A stretch of 38,771 bases of DNA from Gnetum montanum (GCA_015680685.1 MNCI01000851.1:133739-172509), one strand, 5' to 3'; positions 1 through 11,665 are shown, counted from the stretch's first letter. Numbers and translations: made by a program. The notes: generated by a model from the letters alone, not told the origin.

Positions 1-1357
1 CGAGGAAAGGCTAATGTACCATATCATTGATGGGTTACGTAATGAAACAAGAGAGACCTTAGGAACGTATGCCCAAGGTCAACTATATGAACTATGAACC
101 CATCAAGTTCAAGAGCTTGTTAAGCAGGTAGCAAAAGAAGAAGAAGAATTGGCTCGATGGGAGAGTGTTGAAAAACATCAACGGGACCAAAATTTCAACT
201 CAACAAAGGTGCATGATCATAAAAAGGAGAAATCAACCAATATCAAGGTGGAAACATCATCTTTGCCAATACAAAAAACACTAGAAGAAGCCAAGGCAAA
301 GATCAATAAGATGTTGGAATGGATAAATCAAAAGTGTGGAGAATATATCAACATCATTGGAGATAGAGTTTTGACAACCCAAGATGCAGGACGAAATAGT
401 AGACAATTGAAAAGAAGAGATAAGGAAATTAAGAGCTCAACTACCAATCATACGTATGAATGTAACATATGCCTATACGATCACCCCAAGGGTCAATGCC
501 CAATCTTGTCACATTTACATGAGCATTGGGGAAACACGTTACATCCATAGTTCGTACAGAGATACTATGTTCGATCACAGTGACAATAATCCTAGTTGTG
601 GGGGAATCCACCCTTAGACTAGAGGCACCCTTCATATTTTCCGAATCCAAATCCTTATCATGTCCAACATCTTGTTTCTCCATTCAAGCTACCATACTCT
701 ATCTCACCACAATACCATTCTCCACAATACTATCAACCCATGCCTCCAACACAACCACCACCTTGTGCACCTTATATTCCTCCTAACTTTCAACATTCTC
801 ATCCTTTCCCTCCTTCTACATCGCCAACAACTGTTACTAAGGTACCTACACCACAACAACAACCCATGAATAACACTTGTGCTACTACTTCCAATAGCAA
901 TGAGAAACCTCCTCAACATCAAAAGCACCCCTTCTTCAAACACGGCCGTAAGAAGGGACAACACAATTTCGAGGCCACTGCATCTTTCAACCTAGCACAA
1001 GTACAAAAACTTGGTGCACCCTTACCTTCAAACCCAATGCCTCATGTAACTTCATCAGGGCCACCAACTAACACTCCAACAACCATATAGCCCACTGAAC
1101 ACAACCATGGGAGGCATCATTCTAATCCTTGCATACCATCTAATGGTCTTAAACATCATAGTGGGTCAACTCGTTATCTGAGAACTACATCGTATAAAGT
1201 GCCCCACTATGCTTATTATAATCAAGTGTGTGAACCCTAAGGGGATAAGTATAGATCGGTTCCAATACTTCCAACATGCAAGGATCCTCATCTTCCATTT
1301 ATTAATCCTTGTCATCCTCAACTGATTAGTTATGGGGGATATCCCCCATTTCAATGA
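1..1357 (+). pseudogene. Copy A gag, C-terminal half, stop-riddled
   Basis: This is the C-terminal part of a Ty3/gypsy-type gag; the N-terminal part lies left of the window. One frame runs from base 2 to the TGA at 1355-1357 without any indel I can see, but about eight in-frame stops interrupt it, including TAG at 548-550 and 1088-1090. The first ~45 codons match the end of the gag domain in copy H (38640-38771). A Lys/Glu-rich stretch follows, then a zinc-knuckle-like motif C-x2-C-x3-H-x4-C around 463-501 (core YDHPKG), then a Pro/Gln/His-rich tail from about 680. The open pieces are 149-550 and 740-1090. No protease follows in this copy. The role is inferred to be nucleocapsid formation and RNA binding. 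It cannot make a full protein as it stands. Confidence 0.85.
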
Positions 1358-2720
1358 CAAGCAGGATTAATAAATATTTTTCATTTTTTTTTTAATTTTA
1401 CAACTTTATATTTACCAGATTTTCATTTTTCACCTTTTTATCTTTTTGTGTGTTTGTCTTTTTTCGCTTTTGTAAGTAATCTCATCTACGAATAAAACAC
1501 TCATGTGGGTTGTTGGTTGAGGTGTGCTTTATGTTATTAAGTCATGAGTGATCAATTATTTGGAACAGTGAGCCCATTACACCCACTCATCCATTCTACA
1601 AATAAAGAGGTTTTGTTCGAAGGTACAGTGATATTCTTGACATTTTTAAAACTTAAAATCAATTTTGTGTTCATTGTACCCAGAATGAAGAAGGATGGAC
1701 CAAGAGGGAATGATTAGGGTGTGACATCAAGGGGACTTGTGGATTCTCTTTGGTGACGTCTGTGGGAGTTATCATGCAATGTGGTTGTACTAAGATCCTT
1801 GTAGATCTAATGAAAAATGGGAGTAAGAGTAATAAAAAAGGACACTCAAAAATAAAATGTTGTTTTAGGGGGTTCCACTAGAAATACATGCACCCATGCC
1901 TGAAGGCTGGCGGCTTCTCCGGATTTCACAATAAAAAAAATGAAAAAGGAAGTGCCATAAAATAAAAATCACTCCTCCCTTGAACAAAATGCCAAGTGAC
2001 CGTATGCCTTGTTGTTATGGTACTCTCATAGTTGCTCATCATGGGATGAAACAATGATTCTTTACACGTAGGATGGACTTGGTCCTGATCTTGGAACAAT
2101 GGGTTAATGACACTTTAATCATGCTTTACACGTAGGATTCACTATGCACTGGGTCAGTTACCTCATATCCCAATCTCTCCGATCCCTTTCTTTAGTTTGT
2201 CTCATCTCACTGTTTGTGTAATTGTATCTTGTGTCCCATGTAGCATAGAATTTTCATCTCATTCTTGTGATATTTACATGTGTGTGTTTTATGGAGTTAT
2301 TGTGGATTACATTTAACCCTTCTAGTGCCCACAAACACTTTAAGTGTGGTTACACAAGGGCATTATAGGTTGAAACCTGCTTTGGGGAGGACCCACTTGT
2401 GTAATTTTTTGTAATCTTCACTTAGGACATACCTTACACACACCATTTCTTACCCTCAGCTTAATTTTTCATAATTTTCTTTCCCTATTATTATCCCTCT
2501 AAATTTTAACGTTCCAATGTACCATTACATTCCTTTTTTTCGTAACCGCCAAATTTTTATTGCTAAAGTTCACATCATTATTATTAAGAGTGCCTCTCAA
2601 ATCAATGAAATTACCCTAGGATATCTTAATACTTGCTAATGTCCTTAATTTCCAACATTAATTTCAAGAAAAATCATTAAAAATTTGATATTTTCATGTG
2701 TCTCACATTAGTAGGGCCGA
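1358..2720 (+). mobile_element. Copy A non-coding spacer between gag and ORF2
   Basis: No coding frame is supported here. It begins with a T-rich tract (about 1370-1470). Conserved blocks follow and recur in copies C and D: a 'gggtgtgacatcaagggga' block near 1720, a 'ccttgtagatctaatgaaaaatgg' block near 1797, and a block near 2340-2400. In autonomous Ty3/gypsy elements this position would hold reverse transcriptase and integrase. None of their motifs is visible in any frame. Confidence 0.65.
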
Positions 2721-2807
2721 GATATCGCTTACGCGATATCGCGTCCCACGTGATATCGCGTACGCGCTGTATCGTACGCGATATCGCATCCTATTTTTCT
2801 ATAAATA
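2721..2807 (+). promoter_or_regulatory. Internal promoter of copy A: GATATCGCG palindromes plus TATA box
   Basis: Three close copies of a dyad built from GATATCGC and GCGATATC half-sites lie at 2721-2742, 2751-2766 and 2773-2787. They are followed 13 bases later by TATAAATA at 2800-2807. The arrangement copies that of the LTR promoter of the same family (6266-6344), yet this site lies inside the element, 471 bases upstream of the ORF2 start codon. The sequence shows the palindromes and TATA box directly. Promoter activity is inferred. Confidence 0.6.
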
Positions 2808-3060
2808 GGAAACCCCCGCTGCAACACTTAGCATCATTTTGACATTTACACGAGGGGAGTTTTTGAAATTTTTCTCTGCAACTTGCGATTGTGTGACCCT
2901 TGCTTTTTCACTCGTATCTCACTCACTGGTGCTCTGATTTTAATTCCGTTTGAACCTACTTGAACCCAAAGTGTTCAGTTTAGTCATGGGGGAGAGACAC
3001 TTACCAAAAAGTGCCTAACTTTTTTTGAAATTTATCATCGCCCAAAGGACATTAGTTAGG

Positions 3061-3277
3061 GTAATTAACTTAACACTTAGAATAATTGTGCCAAAAATCA
3101 TATGACCTTAAGTACACCGGGAGATGAAAATGGAAACCACCTAAGTCACAAGACCCATTATTACAATTTTCGGGCATGATCACATGTTATAACATAAGAT
3201 ATTTAATTGAGACAAGCAGTAAGGTATAACTTGACTTTAAAAAAAACCTTACTAACGCTTGACTCGTGTGATTGTAG
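3061..3277 (+). other. Probable leader intron ahead of ORF2, copy A
   Basis: A GT at 3061 (attagttagg|gtaatt) and an acceptor ending ttgtag at 3277 bracket 217 bases, and the ORF2 ATG follows at once. Copies C (GT at 14907, acceptor ending 22768) and D (GT at 17079, acceptor ending 16815, minus strand) keep both sites: gattgtag|ATG in C and gattgcag|ATG in D. The intron lies between the internal TATA box and ORF2, as expected for the 5' leader of a separate ORF2 transcript. Splicing is inferred. Confidence 0.45.
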
Positions 3278-6052
3278 ATGGCCTCGAAACGTGCATAGCA
3301 GGAGGGTCCTGTTCAAGGTGGAATGAAACAATCTTAGAGAGGTGGAAGACAAGGCCCTGTCGGACAACATACAGAATAGGAGGTGCAATCATTCAGCATC
3401 CATCAAGAAAGACCTCCTACCGGATGGTCCTGGCAGGCAGAAAGAGGAGTTGCTGCTACCCCTGAATCGGGACAACAACTCACGTTGCCCCCGGAGTGTG
3501 TTTAGGCTATCCATGAGAAGTCCACACTCACAATGGTGATTGTGGAGTTAAACTTTGAATATTTTGCAGAGTTCGCTCCTGAAGATGTTAGGGATCACCT
3601 CAAAGGGTCTCCCTTATGGCCTGTCCTCTCTGAAAGCGGTGCCTAGTACTTAGGTGAAACGTACCAGTTCTAGCACAATAGGGAGCAAGGCACCACGATT
3701 AACATTTGTGGTGTGATGGTAGAATTCTCTATGCAGGCAATTTTGGAAGTGTTAAACCTTCCAAATTCAAGCCCCCATGTTGCTTGATTATCTACCTATT
3801 TAGACCCTAATGTGTGAAAGGATTGGTTAGAGAAGGCTTATGGCAGAGATAAAGCTTTTAGTGAGCTGACGACAAAAGAGAGAGTTTATTTCAAAATTAG
3901 AACCTATCACCTCTTCTCCACAAAAGGTTTGAAAAGAATATCTACATATGCAGCAAGAGGATGTGCAATGTTGATGGGAAATGTCAACGTTAACCTTCCC
4001 CATCTATATTCGATGGAGATCCTAAGGCGATTTGAAGAATGGAAGTCAGGGAAGTTGTCGTTGCCTTTCCCCTGTCTTATCAGAAAACTGTGCCAACGGG
4101 CTGGTATTCGGGGATACACAAATGACGTCCTCCGAAAAGCCCAGAATGCTTCTTATGCTGAATTGTTAAAGGTGCCAACTCCACGAAAGAGCACTGGAAA
4201 AGAACTGAGACCAAAACAAGAAGAGCAAGAAGAAGAATAGGTGGTTGGAACTAGTCGACCTCCAGCCACAGGTCCCAGCCAACAACAAGAAGTAGGGCCT
4301 GGCATAGGTCAGGATCAGCTACCACCATCGCAAGACTACAGAACGTCGATGAGCCACCTTAGGGCCATCGCTGAGATGGTCAGTTGAGGAAGTCGTGATG
4401 ACACAAGCCTCTTCTATGTCATTGATGATGTCGATCAGCCTACTATTTCATTAGATCGCACAAGGGGAAAATTATCAATTGAAACAGGAGGAGGGGAAAG
4501 TAGATGGTCGCAACAGATCTTAGGAAACGCAACATCTTTTCATGTGTAGTTAGAGACTGGTGAAGGGGCCACTATGGTGGTCATGCAATACCAAAATGCC
4601 ACGAGAGCTACTGAAGTGGTTGCTGAACACATCAAGGAAACCTTTAATTTACTTGTTGTGCCACCGATAGATCTCTTAAGAGCACGGGATGCTCAAACTC
4701 TAGCCAGAACCTCAATGACTCTTGTGAAACATGAGGATGTGCTTGATAGATTGCTTCAAATAGGGCAAGTCATGATGTCCCTATTTGGCATCCCCTAGGA
4801 TGTAACAATAATTCAATCAGACCTCATTTCCACAAAGGGGAAGCTAGTCATATCCGAAGTAATGGCTGAGCATGCTGAAGCTGAAGTGCAGAAATTACAA
4901 GAGCAGCTCGTAGCCTTACAAGCAGCACAGCGGTATCCCTTGCAATTTGTTCCCGCAGACTAGTTAGAAAATTTTAGGACAGAGTAGCTAACAACATTAA
5001 TAGCAAAGAATAAGAAGGTAGTAGAGGAAAAGAAGAAGGTTTTTTGGGATGCCTCTGCATCACAAGCACAAACCCATGCACATCTTAGGGCACTCAAGGC
5101 CTTAGAAGAAGAAAATAAGCAGTTGGTTGCAGATAACCTTCGGTTGACCTCTGTGGAGAAACAAAAGAATGTTCTCAATGAACACTTTCATCAGCTATGA
5201 GAATAATTCATTCAGGTCAACCGAGATGTAAGCCGTTTAGCCAGAGAGAATCGAACCCTCTCAATGGAGGAGGTACGCACTATTCGCCAAAAATCAGCAA
5301 TTGAGATAAGTGAATGGTAGAATGAGGCTAAACGACATGAGAAGATAAAGGAGCACTTCTGTGATTAGGTGGGGATGTACAAACAAATCTTGGAGAAGGA
5401 GATCCATATGGCCAAGGCTCAAATCAACACTATCAGTGCTCAACACATTGATTGGAGGGCCATATTGGACACTTACGCCTTTGCCCATCAAGTGGAAGTT
5501 AAGAACCGGGACCTGAAGATCCAAGACTTGACAGAATACATGGAGTTGGTAAATCTCAGATATGCCAACCTTGCCATGTTAACAACAGGGCACCTGAGGT
5601 CAGAGCTTGAGTAGCAGGTAGCTTCCACCCATCTCAAATATGAGGCAGAATTTGTAGAACGCAAGAAGCTAGTTGAAACATTGGATATTGCAAATTCTAA
5701 ACTTGAGGTGGTAAAAGCAAGTTACCAAGGATAGAAAGATGTTGTAACTGACTTGGCTTGACAGCTAACGGACCTTCATGAATACAAGAACAAAGCCATA
5801 GCCTATGAAGAGGAACGACGGGTGTTTGCAGTGTGATATGTCAAAGCCAACCAGATGTTCCCGCAACTACCCTGTTTGTGGGAGGTGCCGACTCCATCAA
5901 ATATTGGAACACTCGCATGGATGACACAAGACCCTTGGACCGAAGAGGAGAAGCTCCAAGCCATACTTTAATGCCATCAAGCTTCAAAGCCTGGAGCACA
6001 AGACAAAGGGAAAGTGCCCATGGAGGAGCCACCGCCACCAAGAACTACATGA
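3278..6052 (+). pseudogene. Copy A ORF2: plant-transposon-protein-like domain plus coiled coil
   Basis: A single frame of 924 codons runs from ATG 3278 to TGA 6050-6052 with no frameshift, broken by about 23 in-frame stops (roughly 15 TAG, 6 TGA, 2 TAA). Codons ~180-280 (about 3815-4120) resemble the 'putative plant transposon protein' family (PF20167): an aromatic-rich helix, a 'LMGNVNVNL' stretch, then 'LPFPCLIRKLC'. A Pro/Gln-rich linker follows. From about codon 525 to 865 the frame is a long Glu/Lys/Gln/Leu heptad-rich coiled coil, ending in a Pro-rich tail (EEPPPP). It has no polymerase, nuclease or integrase motif. The function is unknown; a structural or packaging role is a guess. The frame was chosen because separate open segments at 3929, 4574 and 5369 share it. 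Confidence 0.7.
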
Positions 6053-6210
6053 GTTCCACATTTTTGTAGTTGTAGTATTTTTTTGTGTTGTATCTTCCCA
6101 CATTACGTCATCATTTCATTTCTTTTTCCAGTTAATAATCCCATACCTATCCACTATGTAATCAATGGAGCTTGTTCTCTTTGTAACTCGAGGATGAGTT
6201 TTTATTCAGT

Positions 6211-6220
6211 CGTGGGGGTA
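6211..6220 (+). other. Polypurine tract of copy A
   Basis: The sequence cgtgggggta lies directly before the LTR start TGATGG. The same tract, inverted, borders the copy D LTR at 16019-16026. Its position and composition fit the primer for plus-strand DNA synthesis. Confidence 0.7.
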
Positions 6221-7070
6221 TGATGGGATGCGAGATCGTGTCCGTCACGATATTGCATCCCCCATGATATCGCGTACGCGATATCCTGTCTTCCCTACGA
6301 TATTGCGTATGTGATATCGCAGTCCATCGCAATGTCTATAAATAAGAAGCGGCTCTCCCTTGTTCATAATCATAGATTTAGATTGTAGCTAAACTTTGGC
6401 AGTTTGATCCCTCTAGAGATAGATTATTTTTCCCGTGTATGCCCGCAATGTGGTGAATGTAATTGTATGGCATCCTTATTTGAGTGTGACGTAATTGGAC
6501 ACACACATGACCAGCAATAAAGATTGAGATTACTTCATCATTGCAACATTCACTTTGTTGTTTATTTATTTATTTAATTATTATTTACTGCTTTCCTAAT
6601 TAGTCTCTCTCACCCTTATCTCCTAGAACGCGGAATGAGTACGACTTGATTACGAGCATTTAAGTGTGACTACTTGGTATCCCAGTGGCGTACCTAGGAT
6701 TTGCACTTGGTAATCCCAGTGGTAGCCATGCACGAGGTCCAAGATGTGTATGGTTGATCAAGGAATCAGTTGCTCATTGCACTTAGGCTAGATTAGATTC
6801 TCTTACCCTTTTCCTCCTAGCTTAGCTTAGTTAATATTACTTTCCATTGCCTTAGGAGTAGCATTAGATTAGGAACATATCATACACCTCACTCTGGACT
6901 AAACCATATGTGACAAATATAATACTAGTCCAAGTGGGAAGACAACAAACTACGACCTAAGGCTAACTATCTAGGTGCCACAACTAGCCCGTCTGCGGAG
7001 TTCGACCGGATCGCGCGTGAGAACGCTCATATTCGTATGGTTGAGTGTAGGGGTATCTCGCCACTCATCA
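6221..7070 (+). mobile_element. 3' LTR of copy A (850 bp)
   Basis: The LTR starts TGATGG and ends CTCATCA. U3 carries a perfect 20-base palindrome, GATATCGCGTACGCGATATC, at 6266-6285, with two decayed relatives on either side, then TATAAATA at 6337-6344. An AATAAA at 6516-6521 is a likely poly(A) signal. Further on are two repeats of TGGTA(A)TCCCAGTG (near 6675 and 6710) and the conserved end 'ggttgagtgtaggggta'. The matching 5' LTR would lie left of the window. The 5 bases that follow (ccagt) should also precede that 5' LTR. Confidence 0.85.
6266..6344 (+). promoter_or_regulatory. LTR promoter of copy A: palindrome array and TATA box
   Basis: A perfect GATATC dyad at 6266-6285 is flanked by a decayed half-site before it (cacgatattgc, 6247-6257) and a decayed dyad after it (6298-6320). 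TATAAATA sits at 6337-6344. Other LTRs of the family hold the same order at the same place. Confidence 0.7.
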
Positions 7071-7731
7071 CCAGTGCTTGTAGCCTAAGTGATTATTTTA
7101 TCTAAGGGGTGTGCTTTGAATTCTCATTGTTTTTTGCCTTGTTTTTTTTATGTGTTTATGCGTGAGAACCACACCATGCAAAGACTTGGTTATTTTTATT
7201 AGCTCAACTTCCTGATAATGGAGCAATGTTGGAATGGAAAGGAAAACTCACGAAGAAAACATTCAAGCACCTAAGAGAATGGCCAACACCAATGCATCAA
7301 ATTCCCTTGAAGTCACACCCTTTTCAATCTTTTGAGTCCTTCCTTAGTTTGAGAAATACCCGGTCACTGATTCGTTTATAGTTCTTATTATTAAGAAAGG
7401 TGACTATACAGTTCCAAGCCAAGGGAAACCATAGAAATTTATGGATGCATGAATGATGTGGACTCATTGTTTTCTATATCAAAAGAACCATACCTTAGTA
7501 TCAACATCGTAACTTAAAGGTAAAAACCAAACATTAGCAACCAATAGGAAATAGTTCATACCATCATTAAGAGCACTTATTGGGTGGCAAACTTAACAAA
7601 ATGGATAAAACACACATAAATAAAAGAAAAAGTATAAACGATGTTGTAAAAAAAATAAGAAAAGTTAAAAAAATTTGTAAAACAAAAATGTGCAAAACAA
7701 AAACTTAAAAAGAATTGAGGGCCTCAAATGA
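7071..7731 (-). mobile_element. Copy B spacer, truncated at copy A
   Basis: Read on the minus strand, about 7230-7720 matches the gag-ORF2 spacer of the family: a T-rich tract (7600-7715) and a 'gggtgtgactt' block near 7315. Positions 7071-7230 show no clear match. Copy A probably inserted into B here, which would put the rest of B (ORF2 and 3' LTR) left of the window. Confidence 0.55.
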
Positions 7732-8390
7732 TCAGCATAGGTGGCCATCTCCCCCATGACTGAATTGAAAGGGAGAGATCCAAAATAATGAGTGCCTATT
7801 TGAATTTTTTAGAAGTGTCCAACTTCTCCCAATTGATGTTTTTAGATTAAGGGATAGAAGTTGGTGACACTCATATTCCAATGTTTCTATGCTTTCGTTA
7901 TGGTTGCAGGTTGTTCCCCTAGTTAGTTCCTTGCATGTTGGGTTGCTCTCTTGATTAGCTATCAACCACTGGGTGTTCTCTTGTTGTGTGGTTGCTACAT
8001 ACAGGCACCTCTATATATTACCCTCTGGTGCACACCGGTTGCATGTAGGAGATGCTGAGCATTCCTCCATGTCATCACCCTCTGTGTCACTATATGTGGT
8101 GCATGGAACTTTCTTCTTCTCAATCTTTCCATAAATTTTTTCCTTATATATTTTCAAGGAAAGATCATGAATTCCTAAGCATGCGTTTATTATACTTAGT
8201 CATGCCCTCCCCATTATAATTGGAAAGTTCCCTTTGTTACCGTTCACTTCTATCACTAGGAAATTGGTTGGGTATGACCAACCACACATAGTGATAACAA
8301 TGTCCTCCACAAGTCCCAAAGGGATAGTGATGGACTGGTCAGCCAACTCTAATTGAATATTGCTCTTCTTAAGTGGAGGTAGGTTCCAGG
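7732..8390 (-). pseudogene. Copy B retropepsin remnant and its C-terminal tail
   Basis: Minus-strand codons from about 8390 to 8200 read as the C-terminal part of a Ty3/gypsy aspartic protease. They include LELADQSITIPLG, then SYPTNFLVIEV, then FPIIMGRA, which are the usual flap and 'ILGRP'-like blocks. The region that should carry the catalytic DSG appears lost just upstream, where the frame breaks (about 8390-8460). A tail of about 150 codons follows and ends at a stop near 7732 (residues GGDGHLC). No reverse transcriptase follows; the A-rich spacer starts instead. It is non-functional as seen. Confidence 0.65.
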
Positions 8391-8439
8391 CTTTATATAG
8401 GTTCTGACCTTTACTCTTCTCTTTGCGTGGTTGTCAGAA

Positions 8440-10801
8440 CCAGCTACAGGTTGAAGGTTTATAGCTCTCGTAGCATTACGTTGCTATGGTTGAGTGGGGA
8501 GTTCCCCTTACATTGTTGGAGCAAGTGGTAGTGGAACTATCGGTGTAAGAGTGGTGGATGGATTCGGAGGATGGTATGTATGTGGTGTGTCTCCTATAGG
8601 AGAAGGAGTCCTAAAATACTCCCAAACTTGGTAGTGACATTGTGGGGTTACGTGACCCATAGAGTCACTTGGACAAACCGGTTGTTGCATGTAATAGCCA
8701 TATGGGTCTGGTTGTCGGTAAGGGTATTTTTGTCTCGGTGGTGGCATCCCCCATGACCGTGGGTATTACCACTGCTGGTGTTTCTTGATAGGTTGTGGTG
8801 GAGTTCCACTTATATAGTACGTTAACGGTTGGTGAAACTGTCGTTGGTTACTTTGGGGATAAGGTAACTTTCGGGGTGCTTGCCGTTTGTTAAGTCTTGG
8901 GTTGAGTGCATACATCCCAGACTCTTGTAGATGTGAGATTATTGAGCAACATCCCTTAGGATGGTCATATTGGTAGATCTCACATCCACCATCATTTTCT
9001 AAATCCAAATCCACAACCTCATCAGTGATAGTCATTTTTCCCTTACCTTTGTTACGTGCATGGTCTGAATCTCTACTCTTTTTCTTATCATGGTTACTAC
9101 TTCGCTCCTTAGACTCCTCTACGATATTCAAAATAGTTTTGAATCTACTATGTAAGGAGTCCCACAATTGATCTACCTTGGATGATACTTCGATTGTTAA
9201 CTTTTGAAGCAGCAAGGTTTTTCTATTCATCAACTCTTCTAGTGGTGACTCATTCTCTTCCTCACACAATCTTACTCCCTTCTTTTGGAGGGAAGGATCG
9301 CAGTTATACTCTTCTGCACTTTCTCTTTTCCGTAGCTCTCCTTCTTCCTTAGCTACTTGCTCCAACAATCTATGAACTTCATGGGACCTAAGTTCAGATA
9401 ATCTCCCTTGGGCATATCTCCCAAGGGTTCTCTTGGTTTCATGTCTTAGCCCATCTACGAGGTGGTGTAGTTGATCCTGTTGTGTGTAATCATGGCCCGA
9501 GCAACGATGTAGCAATGCATAATATTAGCCCATGGTAGCATCAAAGGGTTTGTGATTATCCTGCTTCCATCCTTGGATCTGCTTACGCAAGTTGGACACT
9601 CTAGAGTACGTTTGATATTTATCGTTGAATAGTTCTAGCATTGTACTCCATCGTCTAATAGATTTTCAGTTCTAAGAACTGGTACCAACTTTCTGCTTCT
9701 TTTATGAGTTTCCTTGGGAACAACTTTAACTTTTTCCACTCGTTTTCAATATTCTGCAAGGCACAAGCATCATGGAATGCTTGTAAGTGGTTTTGCGGAT
9801 CAGCATTGTATCCCCCCTCAAACTATGGGATATTATTCATGTCTAGTCTCTTGATCCGGCTATCTTTCTGGTGCCTTATAGGTATTCTCATAGCCTCTGT
9901 AATGTCTAACATACTCTGGGTTGCTAGTAGGGGTTCATCATGGTCATCTCTCTCATGACGTCCATGATGCCTACGTGGTTCCCTACTTTCCCTTCTATGC
10001 CTTGACTCTCTAGAATGCCCTCGTCCTCGCTCTCGAATCTCTCCTCAAGGTCTCTCATCTTGCTTACCCTTATCTCTCGCATCTTAATGTGGAAGGAGAG
10101 GGTGAATGGTGCGATGAAGGGGAAGAGGAAGGGGAACCATCACCATGACGATGTTTCTTACCTTCTCTTCAGTGGCTATGGCCCTGATCATGATGATGAT
10201 CAGAATGCTTGCCCTTATCTTGTGTTTGTGTTCCCTCATTAAACACTTGGTGTTCGTGGGAATCAGAACCAAGGTTTTGAATCGTTGAGCGAAGGTTCTG
10301 ATACCCCACCTCCTCACTATCGTTAGGAGGGGGAATATCATTTTGTGGAGAACCTATTGAGATAGGTTCACCACCCTTAATTTCTCTTATGACAGGCAAA
10401 GCATTGTGGGGGCCTTTGCCCTTCAACAATGTGTGGTAACTCTTATGCCATGCGTCCCATTGACATTGCACCACTGTGGGATGGTAATCCATTGTGTCAT
10501 AATCACTTGCAACGTATTTAGCGTATAGCTGCGTCATGTCTATTTGTGCAAGAGCACAAAGGAGCATGTTAGGGACTACCCGATCTGGGGGTAACATTAT
10601 GTTACCTTGCAATTCTCGCCAATGCAGTTGTTCATCTTGATGGAGGATAAAGGTAAAATCAGGTATATACTCATCGTGATGAGTATACACTACTCGATAC
10701 TCTTAAGGGACTGGTGGATCTGGATTACGTGTGTTAGACCATCGACTGTCTCTTGTGTGATGCCTAGGTGGTGAAGTGCTTTTATGAGAAGAAGAAGACA
10801 T
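8440..10801 (-). pseudogene. Copy B gag, nearly full length but broken
   Basis: The start codon at 10801 (MSSSSHK) lies 124 bases inside the primer site. Frame 1 stays open to about 10169 apart from one TAA. It carries the conserved N-terminal block DEYIPDFTFILHQDEQLHWR and then an Arg/His/Asp-rich region. A frameshift moves the gag core to another frame, where 9760-9420 reads as the retrotransposon gag domain (PF03732 type). The open segment 8766-9515 contains DGLRHETKRTLGRYAQGRL, then a basic region, then a knuckle whose second Cys is Tyr. The Pro/Tyr-rich tail is at 8508-8747. It is a capsid/nucleocapsid relative of the copy A and H gags. Confidence 0.85.
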
Positions 10802-10925
10802 TGTCATCTTGTCGGTGTGCTATTTATTGTTGTTTAAATTTTCTTTTGATTAACCCTAAGGTTTGTTTAAGCTCCCAGTGATGTGAATGATATCCTATGT
10901 TCTACTTAGCATACAAACAACTTAG

Positions 10926-10943
10926 TCCCCGGCAACAGTACCA
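10926..10943 (-). other. Primer-binding site of copy B
   Basis: The minus-strand sequence TGGTACTGTTGCCGGGGA lies one base inside the LTR. It matches 15 of 18 bases complementary to the 3' end of plant tRNA-Asp (recalled sequence). The three differences are all transitions. Confidence 0.7.
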
Positions 10944-10944
10944 A

Positions 10945-11665
10945 TGATGAGTGGCGAGGTACCCCTACACTCAACCATACGAATATGAGCATTACACATG
11001 TGATCCAGTCGAACTCCGTAGACTAAGTGCCTACACGCCTTATGGAACACTTAAGGTTAATCATTCGTTGTCTTCCCAAGCTCACTTGTATGTGTCATAG
11101 TTGTATGGTTAAGTGAACTTAAGGCATGTGATTTTTATGTCTTTTATGTTTTATCTCCTATGCTAATGAGGGAAAGGGTGAAGAGACTAAGTAACTAACT
11201 TTAACTAACTAATTTCTAATGCCTAGAATTAGTATCCATCCCACTTGTCATTCACACCCTGAACCAATGCAACCTTCTGGGATTACCAAACACTATTCGT
11301 TACTGGGATTACCAAGCGTAACGCACGTGCTCGAAGTGGTCGTATTGAATGCACTTAACTAGAAGTGTTGAGGGTTGAGAACAATTAATTAACTAATAAA
11401 GCATTTAATCATAACATTAATTAAAGTCCTATTTAGCTTATTCCATGCACTGCAAGGTTTATCCAAAAGTTCATCTTTATTTCCGTACACAAACATGTGC
11501 TCAGGTATAATATTTGCTTGAATAAAGATCCCTTCACTTTGAGACTCCTACTGTAGGCACATGGAAATTATTCTAACTCTGGAATGGAAAAATGGCAAGA
11601 GTTTGGCTAAGGTCTAGATCTAGATGAAGAAACAAGGGAGAGCCGCCTCTTCGAGCCACGATAAG
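10945..11665 (-). mobile_element. 5' LTR of copy B, truncated in U3
   Basis: On the minus strand this ends CTCATCA at 10945. It contains the AATAAAG motif near 11487-11493 and the sequence just downstream of the TATA box (gaggcggctctccc) near 11638-11651. U3, with the palindromes and TGATGA end, is missing. The sequence passes into copy C gag at about 11665-11695. Confidence 0.75.

Noticed and set aside
2721-2787. CRISPR-like or tandem-repeat array
   Set aside because: The repeats are promoter-placed palindromes with no regular spacers, in a plant nuclear retrotransposon.
7071-7095. Decayed primer site directly after the copy A LTR, which would make that LTR a 5' LTR
   Set aside because: A polypurine tract and ORF2 precede the LTR, and the sequence after it matches the primer site too poorly.
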